From Thinopyrum elongatum (lineage: Eukaryota; Streptophyta; Magnoliopsida; Poales; Poaceae), in NCBI GenBank assembly GCA_011799875.1, contig CM022298.1, positions 726,918,181-726,982,180 on the forward strand: 64,000 bases of DNA, written 5' to 3'. Under the pieces are notes generated by a model. That model ran no database searches. It worked only from the letters and a program-made list of their open reading frames with translations, and was not told the origin of the DNA. The position numbers and the translations under genes were made by a program. Of this stretch, positions 25,609 to 36,435 are shown one piece after another. The stretch's first letter is position 1, and each line of letters opens with the position of its first letter.

Positions 25609-26060
25609 ACAACAAATGACACCGGGGGCAATACCGTCCCCCGGTCCCATCATAGTATCGACAACATTCCGATGCCTAGCTAAATTCTATACCAACTTAT
25701 GCATCATCGTTGGTGGCATTACTGCCCGATGAACACAACAAATGACACCGGGGGCAACACCATCCCCTGGTTCCTTCACAGTGTTGACGATATTCCGACA
25801 CCATTTCCACTACATTTGAAGTGAGCTTACTACATCGACACTTCATATTATATGGGAGCAGTGAAGCTTGCCAGTGCGGCCAGCGCTGATCTATGAAACC
25901 CTTCAAGTCTGATGGCTGGCACCGGACTGTATTACGGTCGCATAACACTTGATAAAAAAAAACTTTACGCCAGTGGCAATTTCCTGGCAAATCAAAAGGC
26001 TTTAACCACTGGTTGGCACCATCATTGCATTTGGTCGCAGTGGGAATGAATAAAAGCATT
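25609..26060. repeat. Flank of CACTA: tandem 125-bp unit and direct repeat copy A
   Basis: ACAACAAATGACACCGGGGG begins at 25,609 and again at about 25,734, giving two diverged tandem units. The stretch from the second ATTCCGAC (about 25,790) through GAAACCCTTCAAGTCTGATG (about 25,895) to about 26,060 is repeated in the same orientation at about 27,985-28,330 (copy B). The mobile or regulatory nature of this repeat is unknown. Confidence 0.6.
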
Positions 26061-26726
26061 TTTTTTATAGCATGTGATATGGGCATGTCTCCATATCTAG
26101 TGTGATTATATTCATCCTGGCAGATGTATATTAAATGATAGCATGGATATTCGCTACAAAAAAATTTATTGGCCCGGCAAAAAAAAATAAAATCCGTTGG
26201 GTCAGCCAGTGTTGGCATACTTCACAATTATATGCGTATTTTCTCGTAACAGGCAAGATCATCGGTTATTTTATAACTGCAGTAAACTGTTTTCCAAAGT
26301 CAAATTTCTGCTGCATCGTGTGCCTGATATGCACGAACTCAATTCTACTTTATGTGGGCATTACCCAATATTCTTCTCAATATGAGCCTGATAAACAAAG
26401 TATACGTGCATATACATACAAACAGCAAGGCAAGCATGTGTGCGCGTCAGTTTTACCATTTGAAAAAGGGCCAGATAAAGTAAGTGCCTGGGTCTGGGTC
26501 TGAGTCAATTCCCCATCCCCGACCTCTCTCTCAAAAAAAAGACGTCCTCTTCATTGGGGCAGCTCTCTCTCCAGTCCCCTCCACTCAAAGCCAACACCAC
26601 CGCCGCCAATATCTAGCTCCGGCCGGCCTTTCTCCTCATTCCCCATCTCTACCTAGCAGCCTCCCCGTCCTCTCCAGGCCGTCTCCACCGTTAGCCTTGG
26701 GAAACCAGGTCCAAGCGCCCTGGGTC

Positions 26727-26865
26727 ATGGCGACTGCGAGGGCGAGAGGAACTGCGCGGCTCCCCAATGGATGCAGGAGAGCAAGCGAACTGGAGGAAGT
26801 GTGCTGCTCGCCGGGGGGTGGCAGCCACCGCCGCGTTCTTGCCGGCGCAGACCCTACAGGGCAGG
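26727..26865 (+). CDS. Possible first coding exon of an unrecognised gene
   Basis: A C-rich, 5'-UTR-like stretch (26,510-26,720, with CTCTCTCTC tracts) is followed by an ATG at 26,727 and 46 codons (start MATARARGTARLPNG, with GSHRRVLAGADPTGQ at the end). A plausible donor, GGCAGG then GTAAG, follows at 26,866. The mirrored left-arm copy keeps the same layout (about 7,575-7,720) but with frameshifts. I do not recognise the protein. The downstream exons are not clear. It could be a gene fragment carried by a repeat, since direct repeats lie on both sides. Confidence 0.3.
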
Positions 26866-27984
26866 GTAAGTTGTTCGTATCGGCCTACTATCAGCTAAAG
26901 ACTGTTAGTGTTATTTGTGTGTCCATTAGTAGTTCTTCTAATTACAGGAGCTAGGCGAACGTTTACAATTTCCCTGTGGAGTTATGAATTGCATATCTCC
27001 TCTAGCTATTGCAAATACAATGTTCACTCCCTGTACTGATGGGGGTTGTAGAACAAACATTAAATTTCTCTGACACAAGAGCCACTCAGAACATGCAGAA
27101 TTTCTCCTTGGTGTGGTACATGTCTTCTTTAGCTGGGGATTTGTCTTCTGTCCGACTTTACCACAAGCTACAAGAGCCAGCTTAACTTTTACCATCTGGG
27201 TGCCATTACCCTTCAAGCAAGGAACGCACAGCCTTTCCATGGCTGTTCCATGATTCCCTGTCTATACTTCTTAATTCCCCTTATAAAAAAAATATGTAAA
27301 TGGATCCTCCACATACAGAGGACTGCCATGCATAAGGCAGTAGCTATGAGTGGACCACCGACGATGCGCGTGTCCAGCCGGAAAAGAAAAGTTAGAAGAA
27401 AAAAAGTGCTTGAGCCATTTAGCTCGCACAAAACGGTGGTAAAGATCTCAGACTCCCAGTTCATGGCAATTCAAAGTACACTTTCTTTTTCCGATGAAGT
27501 GTGCAAACAAAAAATAGAAGACAATTCTATAAGGCGTTTCGAGCTAAGAAATGATAATCTTGAGGCATTAACAAGGTGTGCGTAGAACCAGTAATCTTCC
27601 TCCGAAGCGCACACTATGACAAAGTCATGTAAAGAATACATATGTTTTCAAAAGCCCAGCTCGTCTGTCTCAAAGTCCCCGACGATTTTGTCAAGCTGCG
27701 TATTCTGTCATGGTCATTGGAAATGTAGTTTTCCAGTGCGCTCCTGAAAATTGTCACCTTATTGACACGCCCTCTATGGCTAGACAAGAAGTGGGTTGTC
27801 AGATCCTTTAGCAGCCCTTCATGTGAGCTGTCCTCTGTTTCTTGAACCTCTAACTGCAATTATGTGATCTGAGCCTTTATTATTGTGGCACCGAACAAAT
27901 AGCCATGTTGTCTGCTCTCTTGCTCCTCGAGCTCGCCCTCATGGAGACAATATTTTCCTACACAAAAAATAACTAAATTGTCAA
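26866..27984. other. Intron-like sequence with unrecognised open stretches
   Basis: Follows the putative donor. A plus-strand open frame at 27,250-27,585 (111 codons, basic, with RKRKVRRKKV) lies inside but is not preserved as a frame in the left arm. The stretch 27,614-27,960 contains a minus-strand frame with SSHEGLLKDLTTHF. Neither matches a family I know. Confidence 0.3.
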
Positions 27985-28560
27985 TGACATTCCGACGCCT
28001 CAAGTTCTACACCAGCATGTGCGGCACCACTGGAGGCATCGCCTCCCTTCCCCATTGCAATGGCTCTGGGGGCACCATCACCTCCTAGTCCATTCACGTC
28101 GTCGATGATATCTGACTCAGTATTGTTGTAGTGAGCTACTAATGTCATTCTGGTACATCGACACTTTGTATTTTATGGGATCAGTGAAGCACGGCAGTGC
28201 GACTAGTGTTGATCTGTGAAACCCTTCAAGTCTGATGGTTGGCATCGTCTAGTTCTCGATCGCATCACGCTTGATAAAAAAATTAAGCCAGTGGCAATTT
28301 CAAAGGAAATCATCCTTTAAGGTCAGTGGCTGGCACCGTAGTTGTCTAACGGTCGCACCAGACTTGATAAATTTCATCATTTCGATTTGAGGCCGGGGAT
28401 CAAGTGTGTCAAGGTAGCTAATGGCCGGCATCAACATAAATTTGGTCGCAGTAGAATCCCGATATCCACCGGCGGACACCAACACATGTTTGGTTGCAAT
28501 GGACTTTTTTTTTATCCATAATCCATTGGCTGGCACCAACATGGTCGCAATGGAGTAAAC
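27985..28560. repeat. Direct repeat copy B with short GGCTGGCACC-type units
   Basis: Copy B of the repeat at 25,655-26,060: shared strings include ACATTCCGA.GCCT near its start, ACATCGACACTT, GAAACCCTTCAAGTCTGATG and AAGCCAGTGGCAATTTC. From about 28,320 to 28,555 a degenerate unit of the form TGGC(C/T)GGCA.CAAC..GGTCGCA recurs four or five times. Confidence 0.6.
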
Positions 28561-29473
28561 AAAATATTCCCTATGTGAATAATAATGATGATCATGCTAT
28601 AACTTATTTGGCATTATTTATCAAGAATATCCTGGCATCTCGCTGATACTTCCTAAAGCTGTGGCATGAGCTTCCGCCACACTTCTTAACACATACCAAT
28701 GGTATGATCTGATCTATGTACAGAAAGTGAGCATCAATACTGAATGATAGACATGCTTCTTGTGCGTACATTTATACTGAGTGATAGACATGCTACCAAT
28801 GGCAGACATGCATCCTTGAAGACGACGCCGCCGGCCTTGATTGGCATTCACAGAACCCTTGTGTTGAGAGTTTTTGCTGCAGGTTTTTGCTTCGCCTGTG
28901 ATATGCTCTGTATGGGTATTGGCTTGTCGTGCGAGATGCTTCATATAACACCAGTCTTCCCTGCCAACCCAGTACTTCAACGGGAACTCATATCCGGAGT
29001 TCTTGGACTCTTTGATCTGATACCTGTGTCGCGCGAACACTGCGCTCGCCCTTATGAGCCAAACTCGATGCTTTGAAGCAGCTTTTTCCGGAGATTAAAC
29101 GGCAAGGTTTATCCTGAGGAACGATTGTTGTTTGGCGACTGGGAAAATAAGAAGGCTTGTGAGCGGACTACGTGCTCAGTTATATAAGAGCCAGGTCGTA
29201 CAAGAGACTCCGTGTCCTGTTCATGCTAGGCCTGATTGTTTCCTACACATACACGTTTTCCTATCTAGGTGCACTTCGGTCTGGTTCATTAGTGCATGTA
29301 CGTCCCTGGTCGAAACCTAGCTTACTGGTTCAAGGATTTCATTGCTAGCTTTTGGCGCTTACGTCGCTCAAGTTTGGATCCCTCAAAAGAAAAGTACATC
29401 AAAATCATTCGATGGTCCATGAGTTATTTCGCCGAGCATAGTCCCTGCTGCTTCGCCCATGAACTACCCTCGG

Positions 29474-29474
<1 letters not shown>
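28561..29474. other. No gene recognised
   Basis: Contains a short duplicated string TGA(A/G)TGATAGACATGCT (about 28,742 and 28,779) and no convincing coding region. The stretch is mirrored at about 4,990-5,770. Confidence 0.6.

Positions 29475-29518
<44 letters not shown>
29475..29518. repeat. Homopolymer of 44 G
   Basis: An uninterrupted G run. Its mirror in the left arm is the 0.8-kb C/A low-complexity block ending at 4,987. Runs this long are error-prone on every platform, so the true length is uncertain. Confidence 0.85.
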
Positions 29519-29520
<2 letters not shown>

Positions 29521-30059
29521 TTTGTTTAACGAATTTTTGTACACAATAAGATCAATTTATTTGTTCAGGCCGCGGTGCACCGGCATGCAAATGAATATAA
29601 CCGGATATGAGAGAAAATATAAGTTTTATTCAACAAAGTGCTATATATGATGTGTGGGTCCCACGCACTGCAAAAAATTCAGAAGAAAAGAAATATCCGA
29701 TGTTATACTCTTCTCATAGAGTTCATCGTGCTGAGTACAATGGTGCAAATATATTGCAAATTTGACATCTTATTCTTAGAAAAATAATCATCAAAAGAGG
29801 CTGAAGATGAACGTAGAAAGCTAGCAAGATTTGCAATTAGCATGCACCACGTCGCATGGATGCCTGCTAGTTCTTTAAATATTCTATTTTATCTGTACAG
29901 GAACGAAGTACTAATGCACTTTGAGTCCTACCTATGGTTGCAACGTGATAGCCCAAGGCCCACGTGTCATTAGGCTGGCTGCCATATCTTGTTTTCCCTG
30001 GTAGAAACCGCTGATCAAGTCTGTTAGTAGCTGGTTTTGATACGGCTTATCTAAAAATT

Positions 30060-30240
30060 GTTGCGCACGCATATGCCAACCGACTATGCCCTGCTCCTAT
30101 ATAAAGCTAGCCCCGTACGGCCGCCGGGGAGGAGAAGAGATCGCCACGCACATACGTACGACCAGCCGAAGCTCATTTTGTTTCGAAAACAAAATACATG
30201 ACAAACGAGGAAATATAGATGGGAACTCTGTATTTCATTC
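30060..30240 (+). promoter_or_regulatory. Promoter-like block with TATA box
   Basis: CTCCTATATAAAG (about 30,095-30,107) is followed by a GC-rich, leader-like stretch (GGCCGCCGGGGAGGAGAAG). No open reading frame that I trust follows, and the mirrored copy near 3,340-3,390 has the same TATA. It may be the 5' end of a lost gene or of a repeat. Confidence 0.3.
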
Positions 30241-30499
30241 ATCATCATATTGATTACAAATACATGGATGTTTACACCCATAGGAGTTTTGCCTATTTTG
30301 CCTTCTGCGACTATGCTTAAGGAACATCTGACTTGGAAAGATTGCGTGTAGTCCGCTGATTCCCGACGTTTTTGCAAAACGTCCGGTTAATTACATTTGC
30401 AGGTCGAGCCTGTAGAAAACCTCCGATTAAGCTGCGTGCGAACGTCGTCTTGAAATTTGCTCATCCATGATGTATGCGTGATGTTTGGAGAAAAGATAT

Positions 30500-31316
30500 C
30501 ACTACAAAAAACCTGTTAATCCATGACGGATTCCTGATGATGTTCTCAAAAACTGTCATGGATGGCTGGTACAGCCCCGCAAGCCCGCTCAAGCCCGCAA
30601 AGCCCGGCTAAATGTTCCGCGTATAAAAACCTAACCCTAACTCCCTCCTCTTCGGCCCCTCTCCCTCATCTGCAGCCGCCTCCCATTCCCCATCGTCTCC
30701 CACACATCGCCCCACCTCGCCGCCACCCTCCTGCCACAGCTTGCCGCTGGCCCTCCCCTCCTCTCACCTCGCAGCTCCGACGACTGCTAGATCGGCCACA
30801 ACACCCACCGATCCGTCCCTATCGCGACCCTTCTCTCCCTCCCTCCTACAAACCCTCGCGCCGCCACCACCACCCGCCGATTCCGGCGCCGTCCACCACC
30901 ACGCATCACGCTCACGAGCTCGTCTCCGATGCATCCGTCCTCCAGTGCACCTGGATCCGCCACTCCCGGCCTCCGACGCTCGTCCACGACCCCTAGCCCA
31001 TGGCTAGGGTTTCAGCTGCGGTGTCGCGTCCATTGCCGGTGCGTCTCCAGCGGCTCCTCTTCTATACTGTACATCACGCCCCCTCGCGCCCTCTCCTCCT
31101 GGATGGCGTCCCTTACCCCGGTGCACTCATGCGCATTGGGCTGGACGGCCGCGACCCTAACCCCCTCTGCCGCATCGCCGGCGCGGCCGTGCTTCCTGTG
31201 GCGACCTCCTCTGCCGCGACACGACGGTGTCTGACCTACACTGCAACTGCTGCCTTGCCTACAATCCTCTCCGGTGAGCATCATGACCTTACAGTGACAA
31301 TCAGGTAGCTGTAGTT
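30500..31316 (+). other. Gene-like GC-rich segment behind a transposon-end-like motif
   Basis: CACTACAAAAAACCTG (about 30,501) resembles a CACTA-type terminus and is followed by the inverted pair CCATGACGGAT../..CTGTCATGGATG. A TATA-like TATAAAAAC (about 30,622) precedes CT-rich leader sequence. Frames such as the one from ATG 31,000 (103 codons, start MARVSAAVSRPLPVR) are open, but three overlapping frames are equally open because of base composition. I do not recognise a product. It is possibly a captured first exon inside a non-autonomous element. Confidence 0.35.
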
Positions 31317-32440
31317 TTAGTTGACTGTCGTTGGTATTGATGACTCTCAAGTGGCGACTATTCTGAGTTATTTTGAGAACTTGTAACATGATCTTGGACC
31401 CCTAATGGATGATCGATGCATAATTCTTTTATGGTGCATGATTTGTGTGTTTCTTATTCTTCAACCTCTGTTATTTCATTCTGTACTGAACTCCATAAGG
31501 CAGTGGTTTGTATTACTATATGTGAAGATTGAATGTTGAAATTAGCAATGAACCATAGTTAAGAGGATTTGGTTATCAGATTAGCCTCTCATCCAATTTG
31601 TTTTTTGATATTGTATAATATTTTGTGTGGTATTACAGTACCTTTTATTTCATTACAGATAGTTTCATTGAAGAAATTTTAGAGGCAAAATATGCTTTTC
31701 GCTAACTCTGGTCTCCATTGTTTTGTTTTCAACATGGACTTTTGTTTAGAGCTTGATTCGAGGCCTCATAGATTTTAGTGAGCGAGGCCTCATAGTATAG
31801 ATGCAATAATTTTCAATGTTTTTGTGGCATCAAGTTCTCTCTAAAGGAATGCAGAAGTTATTATTTGCATAATTCACTAAATACACAACCTTCAAATACA
31901 GGTTGGACCGATTATTAATCATGTGACCAAAATTTTTGTTGTTGTGAGTAACAGTGCCAATATATATATTTCTTGTCGTACTTCTTTTAATGACTTTTAG
32001 AACCCTGCTTGTTTTACAATTCCTTTCATGTTTGTTGTTGCTTGCTTACTCCATGCATACTCAAATACCTATATTAATACTGTCTAGTTGTTGAGTGACA
32101 AATGTTTCAAAGGTAACCATCTTACTTCAGTGTTGGTGTGGCATCTTCGATTTTGTAAGACATAAATATTATCATATGGTGAAAAAACACAACTGTGTGT
32201 GTAGACTAAGGGAGATCTATAATATAAGACAATTCATTGTACATCAGGCTTTCAATGAACATTATCTCTGCAAATTCACTACGAGCATGTAGAAAATATG
32301 ACAGAACCACATGTTTTCGCAGATAAGAGCATGACAATATTTCAAGTGAAGATCTTTATCTCTTATAATGCTAAGCATGCAACTAATTAAGGTTGTGTTT
32401 GCTCCTGTGGCATCAATACATTCTATTGGTTTACATATCT
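31317..32440. other. AT-rich stretch without recognised gene
   Basis: Intron-like or intergenic. It matches the left arm at about 1,020-2,100. No gene, RNA or repeat family recognised. Confidence 0.6.
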
Positions 32441-32543
32441 TTAGGTATTTCTATTATGTCCACCTAACTAAATGGATGTATCTATAACTAAATTAAGTCT
32501 AGATACAACCATTTCTAGGACAAGTATTTCCGGACGGAGGGAG
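32440..32543. mobile_element. Stowaway-type MITE, one terminus visible
   Basis: Ends with GACAAGTATTTCCGGACGGA followed by GGGAG and a TA at 32,544-32,545, the classic Stowaway terminus reversed. The opposite terminus is not clear, so the start is approximate. Confidence 0.65.
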
Positions 32544-32691
32544 TATTATTTACCATGTCTAATTGTTTATGCTAAGTTACTTAAATGTTTATGAATGCCC
32601 CAAAGATAGTAGGGCTTGCTGGATGTCACTCAAATAAAATCATTCACAAACTAGTTCAGTATTTGCGGATTTAATTTCCTTACACATGTAT

Positions 32692-34437
32692 TGAAGGAAA
32701 TATGCCCTAGAGGCAATAATAAAGTTGTTATTTTATATTTCCTTATATCATGATAAATGTTTATTACTCATGCTAGAATTGTATTAATCGGAAACTTGAT
32801 ACATGTGTGGATACATAGACAAAACACCGTGTCCCTAGTAAGCCTTTACTAGACTAGCTCGTTAATCAAAGATGGTTAAGTTTCCTAACCATAGACATGT
32901 GTTGTCATTTGATGAACGGGATCACATCATTAGGAGAATGATGTGATGGACAGACCCATCTGTTAGCATAGCATATTGATCGTTCAGTTTCATTGCTATT
33001 GCTTTCTTCATGTCAAATACATATTCCTTCGACTATGAGATTATGCAACTCCCGGATACCGGAGGAATGCCTTGTGTGCTATCAAACGTCACAACGTAAC
33101 TTGGTGATTATAAAGATGCTCTATAGGTATATCCGAAGGTGTTTGTTGGGTTGGCATAGATCGAGATTAGGATTTGTCACTCCGAGTTTCGGAGAGGTAT
33201 CTCTGGGCCCTCTCGGTAATACACATCATAAGAAGCCTTGCAAGCAAAGTGACTAATGAGTTAGTTGCAGGATGATGTATTACGGAACGAGTAAAGAGAC
33301 TTGCCGGTAACGAGATTGAACTAGGTATGAAGATACCGACGATCGAATCTCGGGCAAGTAACATACCGATGGACAAAGGGAATAATGTATGTTGTCATAA
33401 CAGTTCGACCGATAAAGATATTCGTAGAATATGTAGGAGCCAATATGAGCATCCAGGTTCCGCTATTGGTTATTGACCAGAGAGGTGTCTCGGTCATGTC
33501 TACATAGTTCTCGAACCCGTAGGGTCCGCACGCTTAACGTTCGATGACGATTTAGTATTATATGAGTTATGTGATTTGGTGACCGAATGTTGTTCGGAGT
33601 CCCGGATGAGATCACGGACATGACGAGGAGTCTCTAAATGGTCGAGAGGTAAAGATTGATATATAGGACGATGGTATTCGGACACCGGAAGTGTTTCAGG
33701 GGTACCGGGTACTTATCGGGTCACCGAAAAGAAGTTTCGGGCACCCCCGGCAAAGATATGGGCTTTTATGGGCCAAGTGAGGGAACACACCAGCCCACAA
33801 GGGGCTGGTGCGCCCCCTATAGGGCCAGCCATATGGGGAGGAAAGGAAAGGAGAGGAGGAAAAGGAAAGTGTGAAGTAGGACTCCTACTTCCTTCCCCTC
33901 TCCCCTCCTTCCTTTCCCCCTTGTCCAAACATGGCGGGGGGGGGGGGGGGGGGGTGCGGCCAGGAAGAGCCCTACGGCCGGCCGGCCACCTATGTTGTGC
34001 TCCAGGCTGCCTCCCCCCCTCCCACCTATATATATATGTGGGGGGGGGGGGGGGGGCGCCCCTAGCACAACACAACATCAATTGTTAGCCGTGTGCGGCG
34101 CACCCCTCCACAGTTTACGCCTCCGGTCATATCTTCGTAGTGCTTAGGCGAAGCCCTGCGCGGATCACTTCACCGTCACCGTCACCACGCCGTCGTGCTG
34201 ACGGAACTCATCTACAATCTCGACACCTTGCTGGATCAAGAAGGCGAGGGACGTCACCGAGCTGAACGTGTGCAGAACTCGGAGGTGCCGTACGTTCGGT
34301 ACTTGATCGGTCGGAGCTAGAAGAAGTTCGACTACATCAACCGCGTTGTCAAACACTTCCGCTTTCGGTCTACGAGGGTACGTGGACACACTCTCCCCCT
34401 CGTTGCTATGCATCTCCTAGATAGATCTTGCGTGAGC
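32692..34437 (+). mobile_element. Angela/BARE/WIS-type Copia LTR, nearly complete
   Basis: Begins TGAAGGAAATATGCCCTAGA and runs about 1.75 kb. It passes through landmarks of this family: GGGATCACATCATTAGGAGA, GGTATCTCTGGGCCCTCTCG, TACCGACGATCGAATCTCGG and GAACCCGTAGGGTCCGCACG. It ends in GATCTTGCGTGAGCG at 34,437, roughly 40 bp short of the usual LTR end. No Copia internal region follows, so this is a truncated solo-type LTR. It contains two G-runs of about 20 (33,936 and 34,039). Its first 675 bp are duplicated in inverted orientation at the window start. Confidence 0.85.
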
Positions 34438-35395
34438 GAATCCCAGAACCATGCTCCTTGTAGAGACGCCCCAACATGCCACAGACTGCGCACCAGTCCA
34501 GGAGCTTCTCGTATTTCAGTTTGTAGATCTGTCTCTTGGCATCTCGGATCATCGACACAACATTCTTTAGGGGTTTATCAACATTAATTCTGACCCAAGC
34601 ATGATAAAAGTTACTCGTGAAATCCTGTGATTGATGTTCTGTGAACAAGACCTCTCCAAATAGCCGCAAGGGACGGCACAAGGTGCACATATTGATCAGG
34701 AACATCGTGGATTTGCGCCCATATCTTAATGGTATCCAGCTTAATTGTTGAGGGCTTCGTCACACCATCATACGGTTTGATTATTACCGCATCACCTGGA
34801 AGTGCCATACACATTTCATTTAACTGGGCCGCGGTTGGCCTGGCCCGTCCTGCATAACACGCTCCCAGTCCCCTAGACAAGAGAATTGAATCATGTAGAG
34901 ATTATCTTCCAGAGGTCTGAACTTTGCCTCCTGCGCTAGATCCCAGGCCGAACGCATGTTCTTGTAAAACCAATACTGGCTATAGGGTTTTTCCGAGTGC
35001 ACCCTTGCTACTGCAATCCAACGAGCTGCCTCTGGAGGAGCTTCCTTCTCGTCGAACACTACATCATCGAGGTCTTCCTCCTTCAGTCCCAATTCTTCCA
35101 TCAGCCACACCACATCATCCGTTGAGCTTGCGCCCCCCGCACCTGACGTGGCCGCAACAGCCATCTTCAAACCCTAACCTGATGAAACTAATCGGGCTTT
35201 CTCAGAGGGACCCTAGACTCCCCGTGCCCCAGCCGCCTCTGCAAGACTGGGCGGCGATCACTGGGATCACCCCTTGATCAGCCAGAGATCGGCAGTGTGG
35301 CAGAACGAGGGTAGGGAAGATCAGATCTCAACGGTTGTGGAGAGTCGCCCCGAGAGAAAAACTAACCCTAACGAGAGGGAACGAAAGTTTCTGGG
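34438..35395 (-). pseudogene. LINE ORF1 fragment, inverted, 3' end missing
   Basis: On the minus strand an ATG at 35,170 opens a nucleic-acid-binding ORF1 of the plant L1 type (DUF4283-like). It has WLMEELGLKEEDLDDVVF near the start, then, after frameshifts, IWAQIHDVPDQYVHLVPSLA and a zinc-knuckle-like WCAVCGMLGRLYKEHG. The same blocks occur in the plus-strand LINE at 35,698-36,435, so both come from one family. 5'-UTR-like sequence lies at about 35,171-35,395. It ends abruptly against the LTR at 34,437 with no poly-A or target-site duplication, which implies a deletion there. Confidence 0.8.
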
Positions 35396-35682
35396 TCAAG
35401 GCATCGGCAGTCCCATTAGTAGCATATTGAGGTGAGACACAATCACTCCCGGCAATGTTGGTCATGCTGCCACATGCGATGGACCAGGCCCATAAAGGTT
35501 CTGCGCTAATTAGTAGGAGGGCCTTTTATAGTGTTACTGTTACTATTTGGCGCTTACAGTGTCGTTTATAGTGTTACTGTTACTGTTACAACGCACATGC
35601 TCCCTTCCTTTGTTTAATTTAGTGGGCCGACGCATGTAAGGCCTGAGCAGGACACTCCCCTTCCCCAGTTTTAGGAAGCTTT
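35396..35682. other. Spacer with short tandem units
   Basis: Contains TTTATAGTGTTACTGTTACT twice (about 35,525 and 35,564). The last 60 bp and the sequence after 40,589 are the original continuous target of the LINE. Confidence 0.6.
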
Positions 35683-35695
35683 AGATGCTTCCGGG
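35683..35695. repeat. 5' target-site duplication of the LINE
   Basis: AGATGCTTCCGGG, identical to 40,577-40,589 directly after the A-tail. Confidence 0.9.
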
Positions 35696-35697
35696 CG

Positions 35698-36435
35698 TTT
35701 CGAGGTGACCGGCTGGAAATTTGGGCTCAAATACATGACTTTCCAGAGTGCTATGTATCCCAGATTTTATCGCTTGCTGCAAAGCTGGGTGATTTCGTAT
35801 ACGCCGAACCAGCTTCGCATGATTTTGAAGGCAACTTCTACCGGGTGCAGGTCAAGGTTGATGTGGGTAAACCCCTGAAGAATGCAGTGTCTCTGAAGGT
35901 GGGGGAAAAGAGAATGATCTTCCGTGTGAAGTATGAGCGCCTCCCAAACTGGTGTGCTGTTTGTGGGAGGCTGGGGCATCTGTATAAGGAACATGGAGAT
36001 GGTGTGCATCCACCATCAGCTCTGGTGTTTAAGAGTCTCAAGGCGGACTGGTTTAGGGGCGCAGGGCCAGGACCTGGGGGTGCAAGAAACGACAACAAAG
36101 GGAAAGCTAAGGGCATGGGACAGCAGACGCGGAACAATCCTGATACGGATGAATTTATGGCTGATGCGGAAGGCAACAGAAAACGCACGCAAGTCTCAGA
36201 TGCAATAGCCAACATACAAAGGGGATATAAGACGACAGCAAAGGGGGCTGATTTACTTGCTTTACCCTCACCACAGATGCCTTTGAGCCCGCCCCCAAAG
36301 CAAGACCCTAAGCGAGCACGGATGGAGACAGCGGTCGAACAGGTGAATCAGAGTCGGAACATGATCAAGCAGTTGGGCAGCAGCTCGGAAGCAACATCGG
36401 CGGACTCCCGAGAGGAGTACCGCCGGGCACAATGA
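35698..36435 (+). pseudogene. LINE ORF1, 5'-truncated
   Basis: Open from the truncation point: 245 codons plus stop, with no start of its own. Begins in the DUF4283-like domain (LEIWAQIHDFPECYVSQILS), then has a knuckle-like WCAVCGRLGHLYKEHG in which the last Cys of a CCHC is not present at the usual spacing. A basic/acidic tail follows (NDNKGKAKGMG, KQDPKRARMETAVEQ). Its role would be RNA binding and ribonucleoprotein assembly for retrotransposition. Its TGA stop overlaps the ORF2 ATG in an ATGA. Confidence 0.85.

Larger units (their letters stand above)
1..33366. repeat. Giant imperfect inverted repeat (about 16-17 kb arms)
   Basis: The first half of the window is the reverse complement of the second half up to about 33,366. 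Matched points are 1 with 33,366 (a GTATGTTACTTGCCCGAG-type string), 763 with 32,692 (LTR start), 2,087 with 31,362, 4,987 with about 29,475, 8,842 with 25,608 (CACTA end), and 16,815 with about 17,910. The coordinate sum grows from 33,367 to about 34,725, mainly because of an extra 0.8 kb of low-complexity sequence in the left arm. In about 175 bp of the LTR that I aligned by eye there are roughly a dozen differences, most of them one-base insertions or deletions. Transposon boundaries and their flanks are both mirrored, so this is not two elements inserted head to head. A sequencing or assembly fold-back is favoured; a real palindrome is not excluded. Confidence 0.9.

Noticed and set aside
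30562..31007. 144-codon and 88-codon overlapping plus-strand frames
   Set aside because: Pro/Ser/Ala-rich in several frames at once owing to C-rich leader sequence; no frame is preferred and none survives in the left arm.
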